Shown here piece by piece: positions 1 through 6,251 of a stretch of DNA of 9,453 bases. The stretch's first letter is position 1. Each line of letters begins with the position of its first letter. Source of the DNA: Gammaproteobacteria bacterium (lineage in GTDB: Bacteria; Pseudomonadota; Gammaproteobacteria; Enterobacterales; Alteromonadaceae); the NCBI GenBank assembly GCA_023380515.1, contig JAMCRH010000245.1:1-9453 (forward strand). The letters are read 5' to 3'. Position numbers and translations under genes: made by a program. Under the pieces are notes generated by a model that was given only the letters and a program-made list of their open reading frames with translations, was not told the origin of the DNA and searched no databases.

Positions 1-305
1 TGTTGCTCTCGCTGCAAGCGGTCGACCTAGCAGTTGGCCGTGTGGTCGATGCCCTTCAACGTCATGGTGGTGAGTGCTTAATTACTGCTGACCACGGTAA
101 TGCGGAGCAAATGAACGATCATCAAACAGGTCAGTCGCACACCGCTCACACCAGTAACCTTGTCCCCTTTATTTATGTTGGCCGAGAAGCCGAGCCAGTC
201 AGTGGTGGCGCCTTATCAGATATCGCACCAACCATGCTATCGTTACTCGGTATGGAGACACCGCCAGAAATGACAGGTAAAGTACTGATGCGGATTAAAA
301 ACTAA
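1..305 (+). CDS. gpmI: 2,3-bisphosphoglycerate-independent phosphoglycerate mutase, C-terminal fragment
   Basis: This is the 3' end of a gene that begins before the window; the first two bases complete an upstream codon and about 100 residues plus TAA are present. The enzyme interconverts 3- and 2-phosphoglycerate in glycolysis and gluconeogenesis in the cytoplasm. The fragment shows the hallmark [12 protein letters not shown] segment, whose Asp-His pair ligates catalytic Mn2+ in the alkaline-phosphatase-like family, followed by the metal-site histidine segment [16 protein letters not shown]. The end has the usual family tail, [12 protein letters not shown] then PPEMTGK. The apparent Leu (TTG) at position 3 is internal and is not a start. 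envC follows after 24 nt with no terminator between, so the two are probably co-transcribed, as gpmI (gpmM/yibO) and envC are in E. coli. Identity is firm; the N-terminal phosphatase part with the active-site Ser is outside the window. Confidence 0.95.
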   Translation, partial: LLSLQAVDLAVGRVVDALQRHGGECLITADHGNAEQMNDHQTGQSHTAHTSNLVPFIYVGREAEPVSGGALSDIAPTMLSLLGMETPPEMTGKVLMRIKN

Positions 306-329
306 AATAACAACAAGGCAAGGACACCC

Positions 330-1520
330 ATGCACCCTACCGGTACGCACGCAAATGGCAAGCAACGCGCGAGTCTCCTTATTGCGTTGTTGTGCTTGCT
401 TGCAACCGCGAGTGTCTGGGGTACTTCAGCAAGCTTTGCCAACGACCCGCGCGCAGAACAAGCGCGGGCCGAACAACAACTTGCTGCCCTGCAACGCGAA
501 ATTCAACAACAACGGCGCGCAATCGAGCGCCGCCAAGAACGGCTATCGCGTACCGAACGAGAACTTCGTGACCTCGAAACCAAGGTTCAGCAAGCCAGTC
601 AAACCTTGCGCCAAACCGAACTTCGAGTCGCCCAAGTGGAAGGCCATATTCTCGAACTTGAGAACGAACAAGAGCGTTTGCAGGGTGAGGTGACAACACA
701 AGCGAACTTGCTCGCCGATCAAATTGAGTCCGCCTATCGCAATGGCGACGAAGGCTTTCTGAAAATGTTACTCAACCAGCAAAGTCCAGCTAAATTTGAG
801 CGCATGTTAACCTATTATGAATTCCTCAATGACGCGCGTCTTGCTGAACTCGAAAAACTACACGCCTTAGAAACTCAACTTGAACAGGTGAAAGCGGACG
901 TTGAGCAGCAACGCCAAACCTTAGCGCGCACCTTTGAGCAGCAGCGGCAACAGCGGGAAACCTTGGCGAAACAGCGCCAAGAACAACAGCAATTGGTCGC
1001 CCGCTTGCAGCGAGAGCAACAATCTGACGAAGCCAATTTAGCAGCCATGCTCCGCAACGAAAAGGAACTTAATGACTTGCTGGCAGCACTGCAGCAAATC
1101 TTGGCGCAACAAGGCATTCAACTCGATGGCCTCGCCAAACTGCGCGGCCAACTGAATTGGCCGGTCACTGGCACACTACGGCATAGCTTTGGTCAGCAAC
1201 GCAGTGGGCAAGTACGTTGGCGCGGCGTGGTTATGAATACGGAGTTAGAAGCGCCGGTACGGGCGATTGCTGACGGCCGCGTTATTTACTCCGACTGGTT
1301 GCGTGGTTTCGGCATGGTGGTGGTCATTGACCATGGTGAACACTATATGAGCCTTTACGGCTACAATCAGGCCTTACTGAAAAACGTTGGCGAGCCGGTA
1401 CGCGCCGGTGAAGTGATTGCCTTGGCCGGGCAAAGTGGCGGCCAACGCGAAGCAAGTTTGTATTTTGAAATTCGCCATCAAGGCAATCCAATTAACCCAG
1501 CGCCATATATGCGGCGGTAA
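330..1520 (+). CDS. envC: Murein hydrolase activator EnvC (degenerate LytM/M23 domain)
   Basis: This is a periplasmic activator of the septal N-acetylmuramoyl-L-alanine amidases AmiA and AmiB, recruited and gated by FtsEX during daughter-cell separation. The 396-residue protein has a signal peptide (hydrophobic core about 14-30, Ala-rich cleavage region near 32-38). A long Gln/Glu/Arg-rich coiled coil covers about 40-135 and 165-260, with a helical segment between (about 139-165, EGFLKMLLNQQSPAKFERML). A LytM domain occupies about 277-392. That domain has lost the M23 zinc ligands: the usual HxH is SLYFEIR (S377, Y379) and the first His/Asp pair is replaced by RWRGVVMN (297-303). This loss is a known property of EnvC and marks it as an activator, not a peptidase. 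The ATG at 330 has AAGGA at 320-324, spaced 5 nt. The gene ends 10 nt before a convergent gene, with no clear terminator. The FtsX and FtsE partners are encoded about 1.5-3 kb away. Confidence 0.96.
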   Translation: MHPTGTHANGKQRASLLIALLCLLATASVWGTSASFANDPRAEQARAEQQLAALQREIQQQRRAIERRQERLSRTERELRDLETKVQQASQTLRQTELRVAQVEGHILELENEQERLQGEVTTQANLLADQIESAYRNGDEGFLKMLLNQQSPAKFERMLTYYEFLNDARLAELEKLHALETQLEQVKADVEQQRQTLARTFEQQRQQRETLAKQRQEQQQLVARLQREQQSDEANLAAMLRNEKELNDLLAALQQILAQQGIQLDGLAKLRGQLNWPVTGTLRHSFGQQRSGQVRWRGVVMNTELEAPVRAIADGRVIYSDWLRGFGMVVVIDHGEHYMSLYGYNQALLKNVGEPVRAGEVIALAGQSGGQREASLYFEIRHQGNPINPAPYMRR

Positions 1521-1530
1521 TTTTGCGCCC

Positions 1531-1794
1531 TCAGCGTTTTGGGGTTGCCGTTACTTGTTCTAGCTCTGCAATTAAAATCAATGCTTCAGCGCGTGTTTGG
1601 CCGCAGACGTATTCTTGAGCGGTAAACTCATCGCAAACCTTCGGCCGTTCTGGTTGACCGAAAATCCGACATAAGTTCTTCTCATCCAGTTGGACGCAGC
1701 GAGTATTCGCTGGCTTGCCATTTGGCATTCCAGGAATTGGACTCGAAATAGACGGTGCAATACAACAAGCGCCACAACCAACACGACACTGCAA
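1531..1794 (-). CDS. YkgJ-family cysteine cluster protein (small putative metal-binding protein)
   Basis: An 87-residue cytoplasmic protein of the YkgJ/YeiW-like zinc- or iron-cluster family. It has eight cysteines (positions 3, 7, 10, 11, 33, 42, 54 and 64) in the family pattern CxxxCGxCC...C...C...RPxVC...CG. The conserved block CIAPSISSPIPGMPNGKP follows the CC pair. Function is not established for the family; the cysteines suggest metal or Fe-S binding. I choose the TTG at 1792-1794 as start because TGAGGA (1803-1808) lies 9 nt upstream and because homologues begin right before this CRxGCGACC motif. The reading frame stays open back to 1911, but that extension translates through the rpoH terminator hairpin and gives non-family sequence, so it is probably not coding. 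There is no ATG before Met23. A dedicated promoter is not evident; expression may come from read-through of rpoH or a weak promoter near 1800-1850. Confidence 0.85.
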   Translation of the reverse strand: MQCRVGCGACCIAPSISSPIPGMPNGKPANTRCVQLDEKNLCRIFGQPERPKVCDEFTAQEYVCGQTRAEALILIAELEQVTATPKR

Positions 1795-1808
1795 ATGAAC
1801 GATCCTCA
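1792..1808 (-). promoter_or_regulatory. Ribosome binding site fixing the TTG start of the cysteine cluster gene
   Basis: On the minus strand TGAGGA (plus 1803-1808) is followed, with 9 nt between GAGG and the codon, by TTG (1792-1794). This is the only well-placed Shine-Dalgarno match near the start of the conserved protein, and it decides between this start and the far-upstream TTG at 1909-1911. Confidence 0.6.
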
Positions 1809-1837
1809 AAATGATCGCCGAGCACGATACGGCGACG

Positions 1838-1870
1838 AAAAATAAACAAGCCAGCACGGCGGCTGGCTTG
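1838..1870 (-). terminator. Rho-independent terminator downstream of rpoH
   Basis: In minus-strand reading a perfect 9-bp stem, CAAGCCAGC / GCTGGCTTG (plus 1862-1870 and 1847-1855), encloses a 6-nt loop and is followed at once by the T-rich run TTTATTTTT. It lies 48 nt after the rpoH stop codon and has no U-tract in the opposite direction, so it terminates only minus-strand transcripts. It sits inside the open-frame extension of the downstream cysteine cluster gene, which argues for the shorter version of that gene. Confidence 0.88.
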
Positions 1871-1917
1871 AGAGATGTTTTACACGAGTCACACTCGTTA
1901 AATTGCAGCAATCAACC

Positions 1918-2778
1918 TTATTGCATTGCGCTACGCAGCTTCTTCATCGCGTTTGCTTCAAGCTGACGAATACGCTCCGCCGACACTTGGAAGGTTTCAG
2001 CTAAATCATGCAAGGTCGCTTTGTTGCCGTCGTCCAACCAGCGCGCACGAATAATTGCTTGGCTTCGCTCGTCGAGGCTAGACAATGCATGAGCTAAACG
2101 ACGGTTCGCTTGCGCTTCCCAATCTTCCGCTTCAACAGTGGCAGCGACATCAGATGCTTTGTCTTCTAAGTACTGTGACGGTGCAAATACAGTTTCGTTG
2201 TCGTCATTGTCATCCACACCGGCGTCGAATGCTGCGTCGTGTGCGCTCATGCGCGATTCCATTTCCAATACTTCCGAGCTGCTCACGCCAAGCTCTTGCG
2301 CAACTGTATTCACCTCGTCGTGGGTAAACCAGCCAAGACGCTTTTTCGCTTTGCGTAAGTTGAAGAATAATTTGCGCTGCGCTTTGGTTGTGGCAACTTT
2401 CACGATTCGCCAGTTCCGTAACACATATTCATGAATTTCTGCTTTAATCCAGTGCACGGCAAACGACACGAGACGAACGCCCACGGTTGGGTCGAAGCGT
2501 TTTACCGCCTTCATCAAACCAATGTTGCCCTCTTGGATAAGGTCGGCTTGCGGCAAGCCATACCCTTGATAGCTACGAGCAACATGAACCACGAAGCGCA
2601 AATGCGACATGATTAACTGTCTCGCAGCTTGTAAATCGCCGTTTTGTTGCAAACGCTCAGCCAGTGATTTTTCTTCTTCTGCACTGAGCATCGGGATGCT
2701 ATTCACCGATGAGATATAGGCTTCTAAGCTTCCCGTACGAGGAACCATTAAGGCCATTGATTCAGTATGTGCAGTCAT
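1918..2778 (-). CDS. rpoH: RNA polymerase sigma-32 (heat-shock sigma factor RpoH)
   Basis: This sigma factor directs core RNA polymerase to heat-shock promoters (chaperones, proteases). The 286 residues are close to the family's usual length of about 284. Visible parts are region 1.2 near 29-60 and region 2.1-2.4 at about 60-132, including [17 protein letters not shown] (79-95), [19 protein letters not shown] (102-120) and [15 protein letters not shown]. The diagnostic RpoH box QRKLFFNLR is at 134-142, and region 4.2 with its helix-turn-helix is at about 254-282, including [18 protein letters not shown]. An acidic linker, VDDNDDNE, follows region 3. The ATG at 2776-2778 is preceded by GAGGGAAG at a good distance. 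It lies downstream of ftsX on the same strand, the standard gammaproteobacterial order, but has its own promoters in the 262-nt gap. Regulation in this family is largely translational (mRNA folding) and by DnaK/FtsH-dependent turnover. Confidence 0.98.
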   Translation of the reverse strand: MTAHTESMALMVPRTGSLEAYISSVNSIPMLSAEEEKSLAERLQQNGDLQAARQLIMSHLRFVVHVARSYQGYGLPQADLIQEGNIGLMKAVKRFDPTVGVRLVSFAVHWIKAEIHEYVLRNWRIVKVATTKAQRKLFFNLRKAKKRLGWFTHDEVNTVAQELGVSSSEVLEMESRMSAHDAAFDAGVDDNDDNETVFAPSQYLEDKASDVAATVEAEDWEAQANRRLAHALSSLDERSQAIIRARWLDDGNKATLHDLAETFQVSAERIRQLEANAMKKLRSAMQ

Positions 2779-2791
2779 TTACTTCCCTCAC
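2737..2791 (-). promoter_or_regulatory. Possible RNA-thermometer-like hairpin covering the rpoH ribosome binding site
   Basis: In the rpoH mRNA the Shine-Dalgarno stretch GUGAGGGAA (plus 2783-2791) can pair with UUCCUCGU in codons 12-14 (plus 2737-2744). I count eight pairs, two of them G-U, with one bulged G, leaving the start codon in a 38-nt loop. Translational control of rpoH by such folding is known in E. coli, with different detailed pairings. This pairing was found by eye; no folding energy was computed. Confidence 0.35.
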
Positions 2792-2806
2792 TTCAAGCGA
2801 ACCGAT

Positions 2807-2834
2807 TCTATATTTCACAGACAAATGCTTTCAG
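2807..2834 (-). promoter_or_regulatory. Weak promoter-like element close to rpoH
   Basis: On the minus strand CTGAAA (plus 2829-2834) and TATAGA (plus 2807-2812) are 16 bp apart, 29 nt upstream of the start codon. The -35 match is poor, and a transcript from here would have a leader of only about 20 nt. This is a low-confidence candidate for an additional sigma-70 start. Confidence 0.2.
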
Positions 2835-2845
2835 TTAATTCTTTC

Positions 2846-2884
2846 AAAACAAGTTTAGGTCGTTGTTTTAATTGCCATTTGGCA
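2846..2884 (-). repeat. Two short inverted repeats in the rpoH leader
   Basis: AAAACAA (2846-2852) and TTGTTTT (2863-2869) form 7-bp arms with a 10-nt loop; the RNA form can extend by a G-U and an A-U pair. TGCCA (2873-2877) and TGGCA (2880-2884) form a compact 12-nt palindrome directly at the expected start of the sigma-E-type promoter. Neither is followed by a U-tract, so they are not terminators. Each could be an mRNA 5' hairpin or a protein site. Confidence 0.3.
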
Positions 2885-2892
2885 GCTGAAAC

Positions 2893-2920
2893 TGAGACCA
2901 CAAAAGCACTAAAAAGTTCC
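2893..2920 (-). promoter_or_regulatory. Putative sigma-E (RpoE) promoter of rpoH
   Basis: On the minus strand GGAACTT (plus 2914-2920) is followed after 16 bp by TCTCA (plus 2893-2897), within GGTCTCA. The -35 is a perfect match to the sigma-E consensus GGAACTT, the spacing is standard, and the -10 differs at one base from TCTRA. Transcription would start near 2886. E. coli rpoH also has a sigma-E promoter (P3) of the same spacing, which links envelope stress to the heat-shock response. This is a motif match only. Confidence 0.7.
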
Positions 2921-2967
2921 GTAAAATGTGTTCTCCATAGCACTTCCGGTGCGTCAAACAGTCCTTC

Positions 2968-2995
2968 ATTCTAACAAAGAAATTTACCCTTGCAA
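2968..2995 (-). promoter_or_regulatory. Putative sigma-70 promoter of rpoH
   Basis: On the minus strand TTGCAA (plus 2990-2995) and TAGAAT (plus 2968-2973) are 16 bp apart, with start expected near 2961. It lies between the ftsX stop and the sigma-E-like promoter and is the best vegetative promoter candidate in this gap, giving a leader of about 180 nt. Confidence 0.6.
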
Positions 2996-3040
2996 GCCAC
3001 TTATACACGAACGATGTAACGAATTGATGACAGTGCGATT

Positions 3041-4033
3041 TTACGTCGGTTCAATGGCTGCAACATGACGACGAACGGCAATCCAAGACCCAAGCAAACC
3101 AAGAATAATCGCCACCAACCACAGGACCATCATCTCGTTAAATCCCAGCCCTGCTAAACGGAAACTACTGTCATACAAAGCCGTCAACTGCGCAACTGAG
3201 GCGCTAATCCACCACACCATTAAAGTGGTGCTGATCCAAGCGATGACGCCACCGATGACGCCATACCAAAAACCAGTGTAAAGAAATGGTCGCTGAATAT
3301 AGGCGTTCGTCGCACCCACTAGCTTCATAATCATAATTTCGTCGCGGCGATTCAGAATCGCCAAGCGAATGGTATTGCCAACAATCAATACGACCGCCAG
3401 CGACAGTAAGATCGCCAAGGCCGCTAAACTGTTCTCCACCACACTCACAATCGCCTGCAAACGCTGGAGCCATTGCAAGTCGAGACGCGCCGATGACACT
3501 TCTCGCTCTTGCTCAAGTACAGTTAACAGCCGCTGTGCACGCTCATAACTGCGAAACTCACTGACGGGAACAACAATCAGCACATCAGGCAGCGGGTTTG
3601 TTTGTAAATAATCAATCGCACTGCCAAACCCAGAGCTTTCGCGGAATTCTCGTAAGCCGGTTTCACGGTCTATCAATTGCACCGACTCAACTTCATTCAT
3701 GAGCCGCACGCGCTCGCGGAACGACTGCAACTCTTGGGTTTGTAAGTCTTTGCGCAAGAACAAACTAATTTCCGCGGCTTGGTCCCATTCACCGGTGGCC
3801 AGCTGGGCATTCTTAACCACGACATACAGCGTTGCTGGCAAGGTCAGACTTAAGCCGAGCACCGCAATTGTCATCAAGGATGCCCATGGCGTACGACTGA
3901 GTTCACCGAGGCTACCAATACCCTGTTGCAAATTAGTCACAAAAAACATCACGACTCGGCGCCACAAGGAAATTTTCACGCTGCGCGCACCGCTACTCTG
4001 CTTTTTGCTCGAACCGCTGCTGATTAATCCCAT
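3041..4033 (-). CDS. ftsX: Cell division protein FtsX (permease-like subunit of FtsEX)
   Basis: This is the inner-membrane subunit of the FtsEX ABC-type complex, which uses ATP hydrolysis by FtsE to control the periplasmic activator EnvC at the division septum. The 330 residues show a cytoplasmic N-terminal tail with basic residues (about 1-48), TM1 (51-73), a periplasmic domain (about 75-200), then TM2 (203-226), TM3 (252-277) and TM4 (300-321). The periplasmic domain is the EnvC-binding part in E. coli. The segment RRDEIMIMKLVGAT (229-242) after TM2 is the conserved cytoplasmic loop that contacts FtsE. The start ATG overlaps the end of ftsE by 10 nt, and GAGGAG is placed 8 nt upstream, so translation is likely coupled. 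No terminator hairpin is visible after the stop codon, so some transcripts may continue into rpoH. Confidence 0.97.
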   Translation of the reverse strand: MGLISSGSSKKQSSGARSVKISLWRRVVMFFVTNLQQGIGSLGELSRTPWASLMTIAVLGLSLTLPATLYVVVKNAQLATGEWDQAAEISLFLRKDLQTQELQSFRERVRLMNEVESVQLIDRETGLREFRESSGFGSAIDYLQTNPLPDVLIVVPVSEFRSYERAQRLLTVLEQEREVSSARLDLQWLQRLQAIVSVVENSLAALAILLSLAVVLIVGNTIRLAILNRRDEIMIMKLVGATNAYIQRPFLYTGFWYGVIGGVIAWISTTLMVWWISASVAQLTALYDSSFRLAGLGFNEMMVLWLVAIILGLLGSWIAVRRHVAAIEPT

Positions 4034-4734
4034 GACGGCATCTCCTCATCGAGCGGGTCGAAATGGCTACCAGCCAAGCCGTCATCAATCATGAAACCGT
4101 CTTTCAACACTAAGTTACGGTGACGCATCCGCGCCACTAAGGCTAAATCGTGGGTCGCAATCAGTACCGACACGCCGACCTGGTGCAATGACTCAAATAA
4201 TTGCATGATTTCTAACGAGAGTTTAGGGTCGAGATTACCGGTTGGCTCATCCGCGAGAAGCAAAGGTGGTTTATTCACGATGGCTCGGGCAATGCCAACC
4301 CGTTGTTGCTCACCACCAGACAACATAATCGGAAATTTACGTTCATGCCCGCGTAAGCCAACTTTGTCGAGGGCCGCTTGCACGCGCTTTTTTGCTTCAG
4401 CTTGCGTGTATCCTTCGATATATAAAGGCAAGGCGACATTATCGAAAACCGTTTTATCCATAAGCAGGCGATGGTCTTGGAAAATCATGCCGATGTCGCG
4501 GCGCAAGTAAGGGATTTGCCGGCTTTTTATTTTATTTAAGTCATGACCATTAATGAGGACACGACCCAGCGAAGGCCGCTCCATGAGCGCAACCAAGCGC
4601 AATAAGGTACTTTTACCGGCGCCCGAATGGCCAGTAAGGAATGCGAGTTCGCCAGGCGGCAATTCAAAGGTCACCTTTTTCAGTGCCTGAAAGCCACCTG
4701 GGTAGGTTTTACTAACTTGCTCAAAGCGGATCAT
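4024..4734 (-). CDS. ftsE: Cell division ATP-binding protein FtsE
   Basis: This is the ATPase subunit of FtsEX, bound to FtsX on the cytoplasmic face at the Z-ring. With the start chosen here the protein has 236 residues. It has Walker A GHSGAGKST (35-43), Q-loop Gln in GMIFQDH (86), ABC signature LSGGEQQRVGIARA (138-151), Walker B LLLADE followed by PTGNLD (158-169), and switch His in ATHD (195). It is longer than E. coli FtsE (222 aa) because of an acidic C-terminal tail, HFDPLDEEMPSWD. Two in-frame ATGs exist. The one at 4741-4743 is only 2 nt from AGAGG, while the one at 4732-4734 gives MIRFEQVSKTY, which matches how homologues begin and leaves 11 nt to AGAGG; I prefer the latter. The gene lies between ftsY (85 nt upstream) and ftsX (overlapping), the standard ftsYEX order. 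Confidence 0.96.
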   Translation of the reverse strand: MIRFEQVSKTYPGGFQALKKVTFELPPGELAFLTGHSGAGKSTLLRLVALMERPSLGRVLINGHDLNKIKSRQIPYLRRDIGMIFQDHRLLMDKTVFDNVALPLYIEGYTQAEAKKRVQAALDKVGLRGHERKFPIMLSGGEQQRVGIARAIVNKPPLLLADEPTGNLDPKLSLEIMQLFESLHQVGVSVLIATHDLALVARMRHRNLVLKDGFMIDDGLAGSHFDPLDEEMPSWD

Positions 4735-4819
4735 TGGCGACATGGCCTCTTATTGTTATTGCGCTTTAGCACGAGGGCGCGAACAGCGTCCGCACCGCTC
4801 TCGAATTTTTCGCCGTACG

Positions 4820-6091
4820 TTAACTCTGACTGATTTCCTGTTGATTAAACAGTGCATCAACAAACTCATTCGCTTCAAACGGACGCAAGTCTTCAAGTGA
4901 CTCGCCCACACCGATGTAACGAATTGGAATCTTAAACTGGTCGGCCAGCGCAAAAATCACACCACCTTTCGCCGTACCATCGAGCTTAGTCATCACCAAC
5001 CCGGTTACGCCAACCGCCTCATTAAACAACTTAGCTTGGCTAATGGCATTCTGACCTGTGCCAGCGTCGAGGGTCAAGAGCACTTCGTGCGGCATGCTGT
5101 CGTCGAGCTTTTTCATCACGCGAGTAATTTTCTTCAGCTCTTCCATTAAGTTGGCTTTGTTCTGCAGACGACCAGCCGTATCAGCAATTAATACATCGAC
5201 TTTGCGTGCTTTTGCTGCTTGTACCGCATCGAAAATAACCGACGCACTGTCTGCGCCTGTATGTTGTGCCACCACAGGGATTTTATTGCGCTCACCCCAG
5301 ACTTGCAGCTGCTCCACCGCCGCCGCACGGAAGGTGTCACCCGCAGCGAGCATGACCGACTTGCCTTCATTTTGGAACTGACGCGCAAGCTTGCCTATGG
5401 TTGTGGTTTTACCCACGCCATTTACACCCACCATTAAAATCACAAACGGGCCATTGCCTTGGTTAATAGTTAGTGGTTGCGACACTGGCTGCAGCAGCTC
5501 TGCCATATCGTCTTTCAATTTCGTGTACAGCAAATCTGCGTCTTTCAACTCTTGACGCGAGGCATGCTCCGTCAAATCGTCGATAATCTTGGTGGTTGTG
5601 GCCACTCCGACGTCAGCCATTAATAAATGCGTCTCTAAGTCTTCAAACAGGTCGTCATCGATTTTCTTACCCACGAACAAGTTTGCAAGGCCAGACCCAA
5701 GCGAACTTGAAGTTTTTTGCAAGCCTGCACGCAGTCGCTGCCACCAGCTCTTCTTCTCTGGACGCTCTGCGGTTTCCGCGGAAACGCTTGGCACGGGTTC
5801 TGGCGCTGGTTCGGACGTGGGTTCTGGCGCAGGTTCTGGCTGATAATTCGCAGCGACGCCTGCAGCCGACTCTTGCATTGCCGTCGCGGCATCATCCACC
5901 GCCGAAGGTAACTCGTTTTTGCGCTCGTTCGCGGTGATCGCAGGCTCTTGTGCCTGAGCTGAAGGCTCTTGCCCAACCTGCTCTTCGCTTTCTGTCAGCG
6001 TCGACTCGTCACTAGCCGGTGAATCAGTCGGCTGTTCGTCGTTCTTTTTACGACCAAATAAAGAGGAAAAAAATGAACCTTTCTTTGCCAT
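4820..6091 (-). CDS. ftsY: Signal recognition particle receptor FtsY (SRP GTPase)
   Basis: FtsY docks SRP-ribosome-nascent-chain complexes at the inner membrane for co-translational insertion, through a GTPase pair with Ffh. The 423-residue form has a short amphipathic basic/aromatic start (KKGSFFSSLFGRKK, 3-16), then an acidic, Pro/Glu/Ala-rich A domain to about 112. The N domain (about 115-205) includes KKSWWQRLRAGL. The G domain has P-loop GVNGVGKTTT (222-231), DTFRAAA (252-258), DTAGR (304-308), TKLDG (368-372) and GVGE (394-397). The frame is open up to a GTG at 6167-6169, but the predicted promoter's -10 (6129-6134) lies downstream of that codon, and homologues begin with a short MAKK-type start, so I choose the ATG at 6089-6091. 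The ribosome site there (AGAAGAAG) is weak. ftsE follows in the same direction after 85 nt without a terminator. Confidence 0.97.
   Translation of the reverse strand: MAKKGSFFSSLFGRKKNDEQPTDSPASDESTLTESEEQVGQEPSAQAQEPAITANERKNELPSAVDDAATAMQESAAGVAANYQPEPAPEPTSEPAPEPVPSVSAETAERPEKKSWWQRLRAGLQKTSSSLGSGLANLFVGKKIDDDLFEDLETHLLMADVGVATTTKIIDDLTEHASRQELKDADLLYTKLKDDMAELLQPVSQPLTINQGNGPFVILMVGVNGVGKTTTIGKLARQFQNEGKSVMLAAGDTFRAAAVEQLQVWGERNKIPVVAQHTGADSASVIFDAVQAAKARKVDVLIADTAGRLQNKANLMEELKKITRVMKKLDDSMPHEVLLTLDAGTGQNAISQAKLFNEAVGVTGLVMTKLDGTAKGGVIFALADQFKIPIRYIGVGESLEDLRPFEANEFVDALFNQQEISQS
5790..5840 (-). repeat. Degenerate Pro-Glu repeat inside ftsY
   Basis: The 12-mer GGGTTCTGGCGC occurs at 5795-5806 and 5819-5830 (plus strand) within an imperfect tandem repeat of about 24 bp. 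On the minus strand it encodes the Pro-Glu-Ala run of the FtsY A domain (about residues 85-100). Such low-complexity tracts in this linker are commonly variable in length between strains. Confidence 0.6.
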
Positions 6092-6128
6092 GTGCAACTT
6101 CTTCTCATACTCATTCTGATGACCAAAT

Positions 6129-6157
6129 ATACTATCACGAGCGCACCTTGATGTGTA
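6129..6157 (-). promoter_or_regulatory. Putative promoter of ftsY(EX)
   Basis: On the minus strand TACACA (plus 6152-6157) and TAGTAT (plus 6129-6134) are 17 bp apart, with the extended -10 form TGA just before TAGTAT (plus 6135-6137). The start would be near 6122, leaving a leader of about 30 nt to the chosen ftsY ATG. It shares the 160-nt divergent region with the rsmD promoter. Confidence 0.5.
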
Positions 6158-6187
6158 CGTGCGGATCACGGCGAAGCAGAGAGAAAA

Positions 6188-6217
6188 ATGACAGTTTAGT
6201 GGTCAACAGGCTACAAT
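6188..6217 (+). promoter_or_regulatory. Putative promoter of rsmD
   Basis: ATGACA (6188-6193) and TACAAT (6212-6217) are 18 bp apart on the plus strand, about 35 nt upstream of the rsmD GTG start. Both hexamers are close to sigma-70 consensus (5/6 each). The position fits a short leader for the rsmD-DUF1145 pair. Confidence 0.55.
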
Positions 6218-6251
6218 AGCCGCGATTCCAACCGAGTACAGAAAGGCAACT

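Noticed and set aside
1280..1520. The LytM domain of EnvC as an active M23 metallopeptidase.
   Set aside because: The zinc-binding histidines and aspartate are replaced, as in known EnvC proteins, so no peptidase activity is expected.
4744..4819. GC-rich stretch between ftsY and ftsE that might be a terminator.
   Set aside because: No stable stem followed by a T-run could be found on the minus strand; ftsYEX is normally one transcript.
3012..4926. The 15-mer CGATGTAACGAATTG occurs at 3012-3026 (just after the ftsX stop) and at 4912-4926 (inside ftsY).
   Set aside because: The ftsY copy encodes the conserved IRYIG segment and is explained by protein constraint. One 15-nt match in a window of this size is only mildly unlikely, and no flanking similarity extends it.
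6092..6169. N-terminal extension of FtsY by 26 residues, from a GTG at 6167-6169.
   Set aside because: The predicted ftsY promoter -10 lies within this stretch, the residues do not resemble FtsY N-termini, and the ATG at 6089-6091 gives a normal basic amphipathic start.
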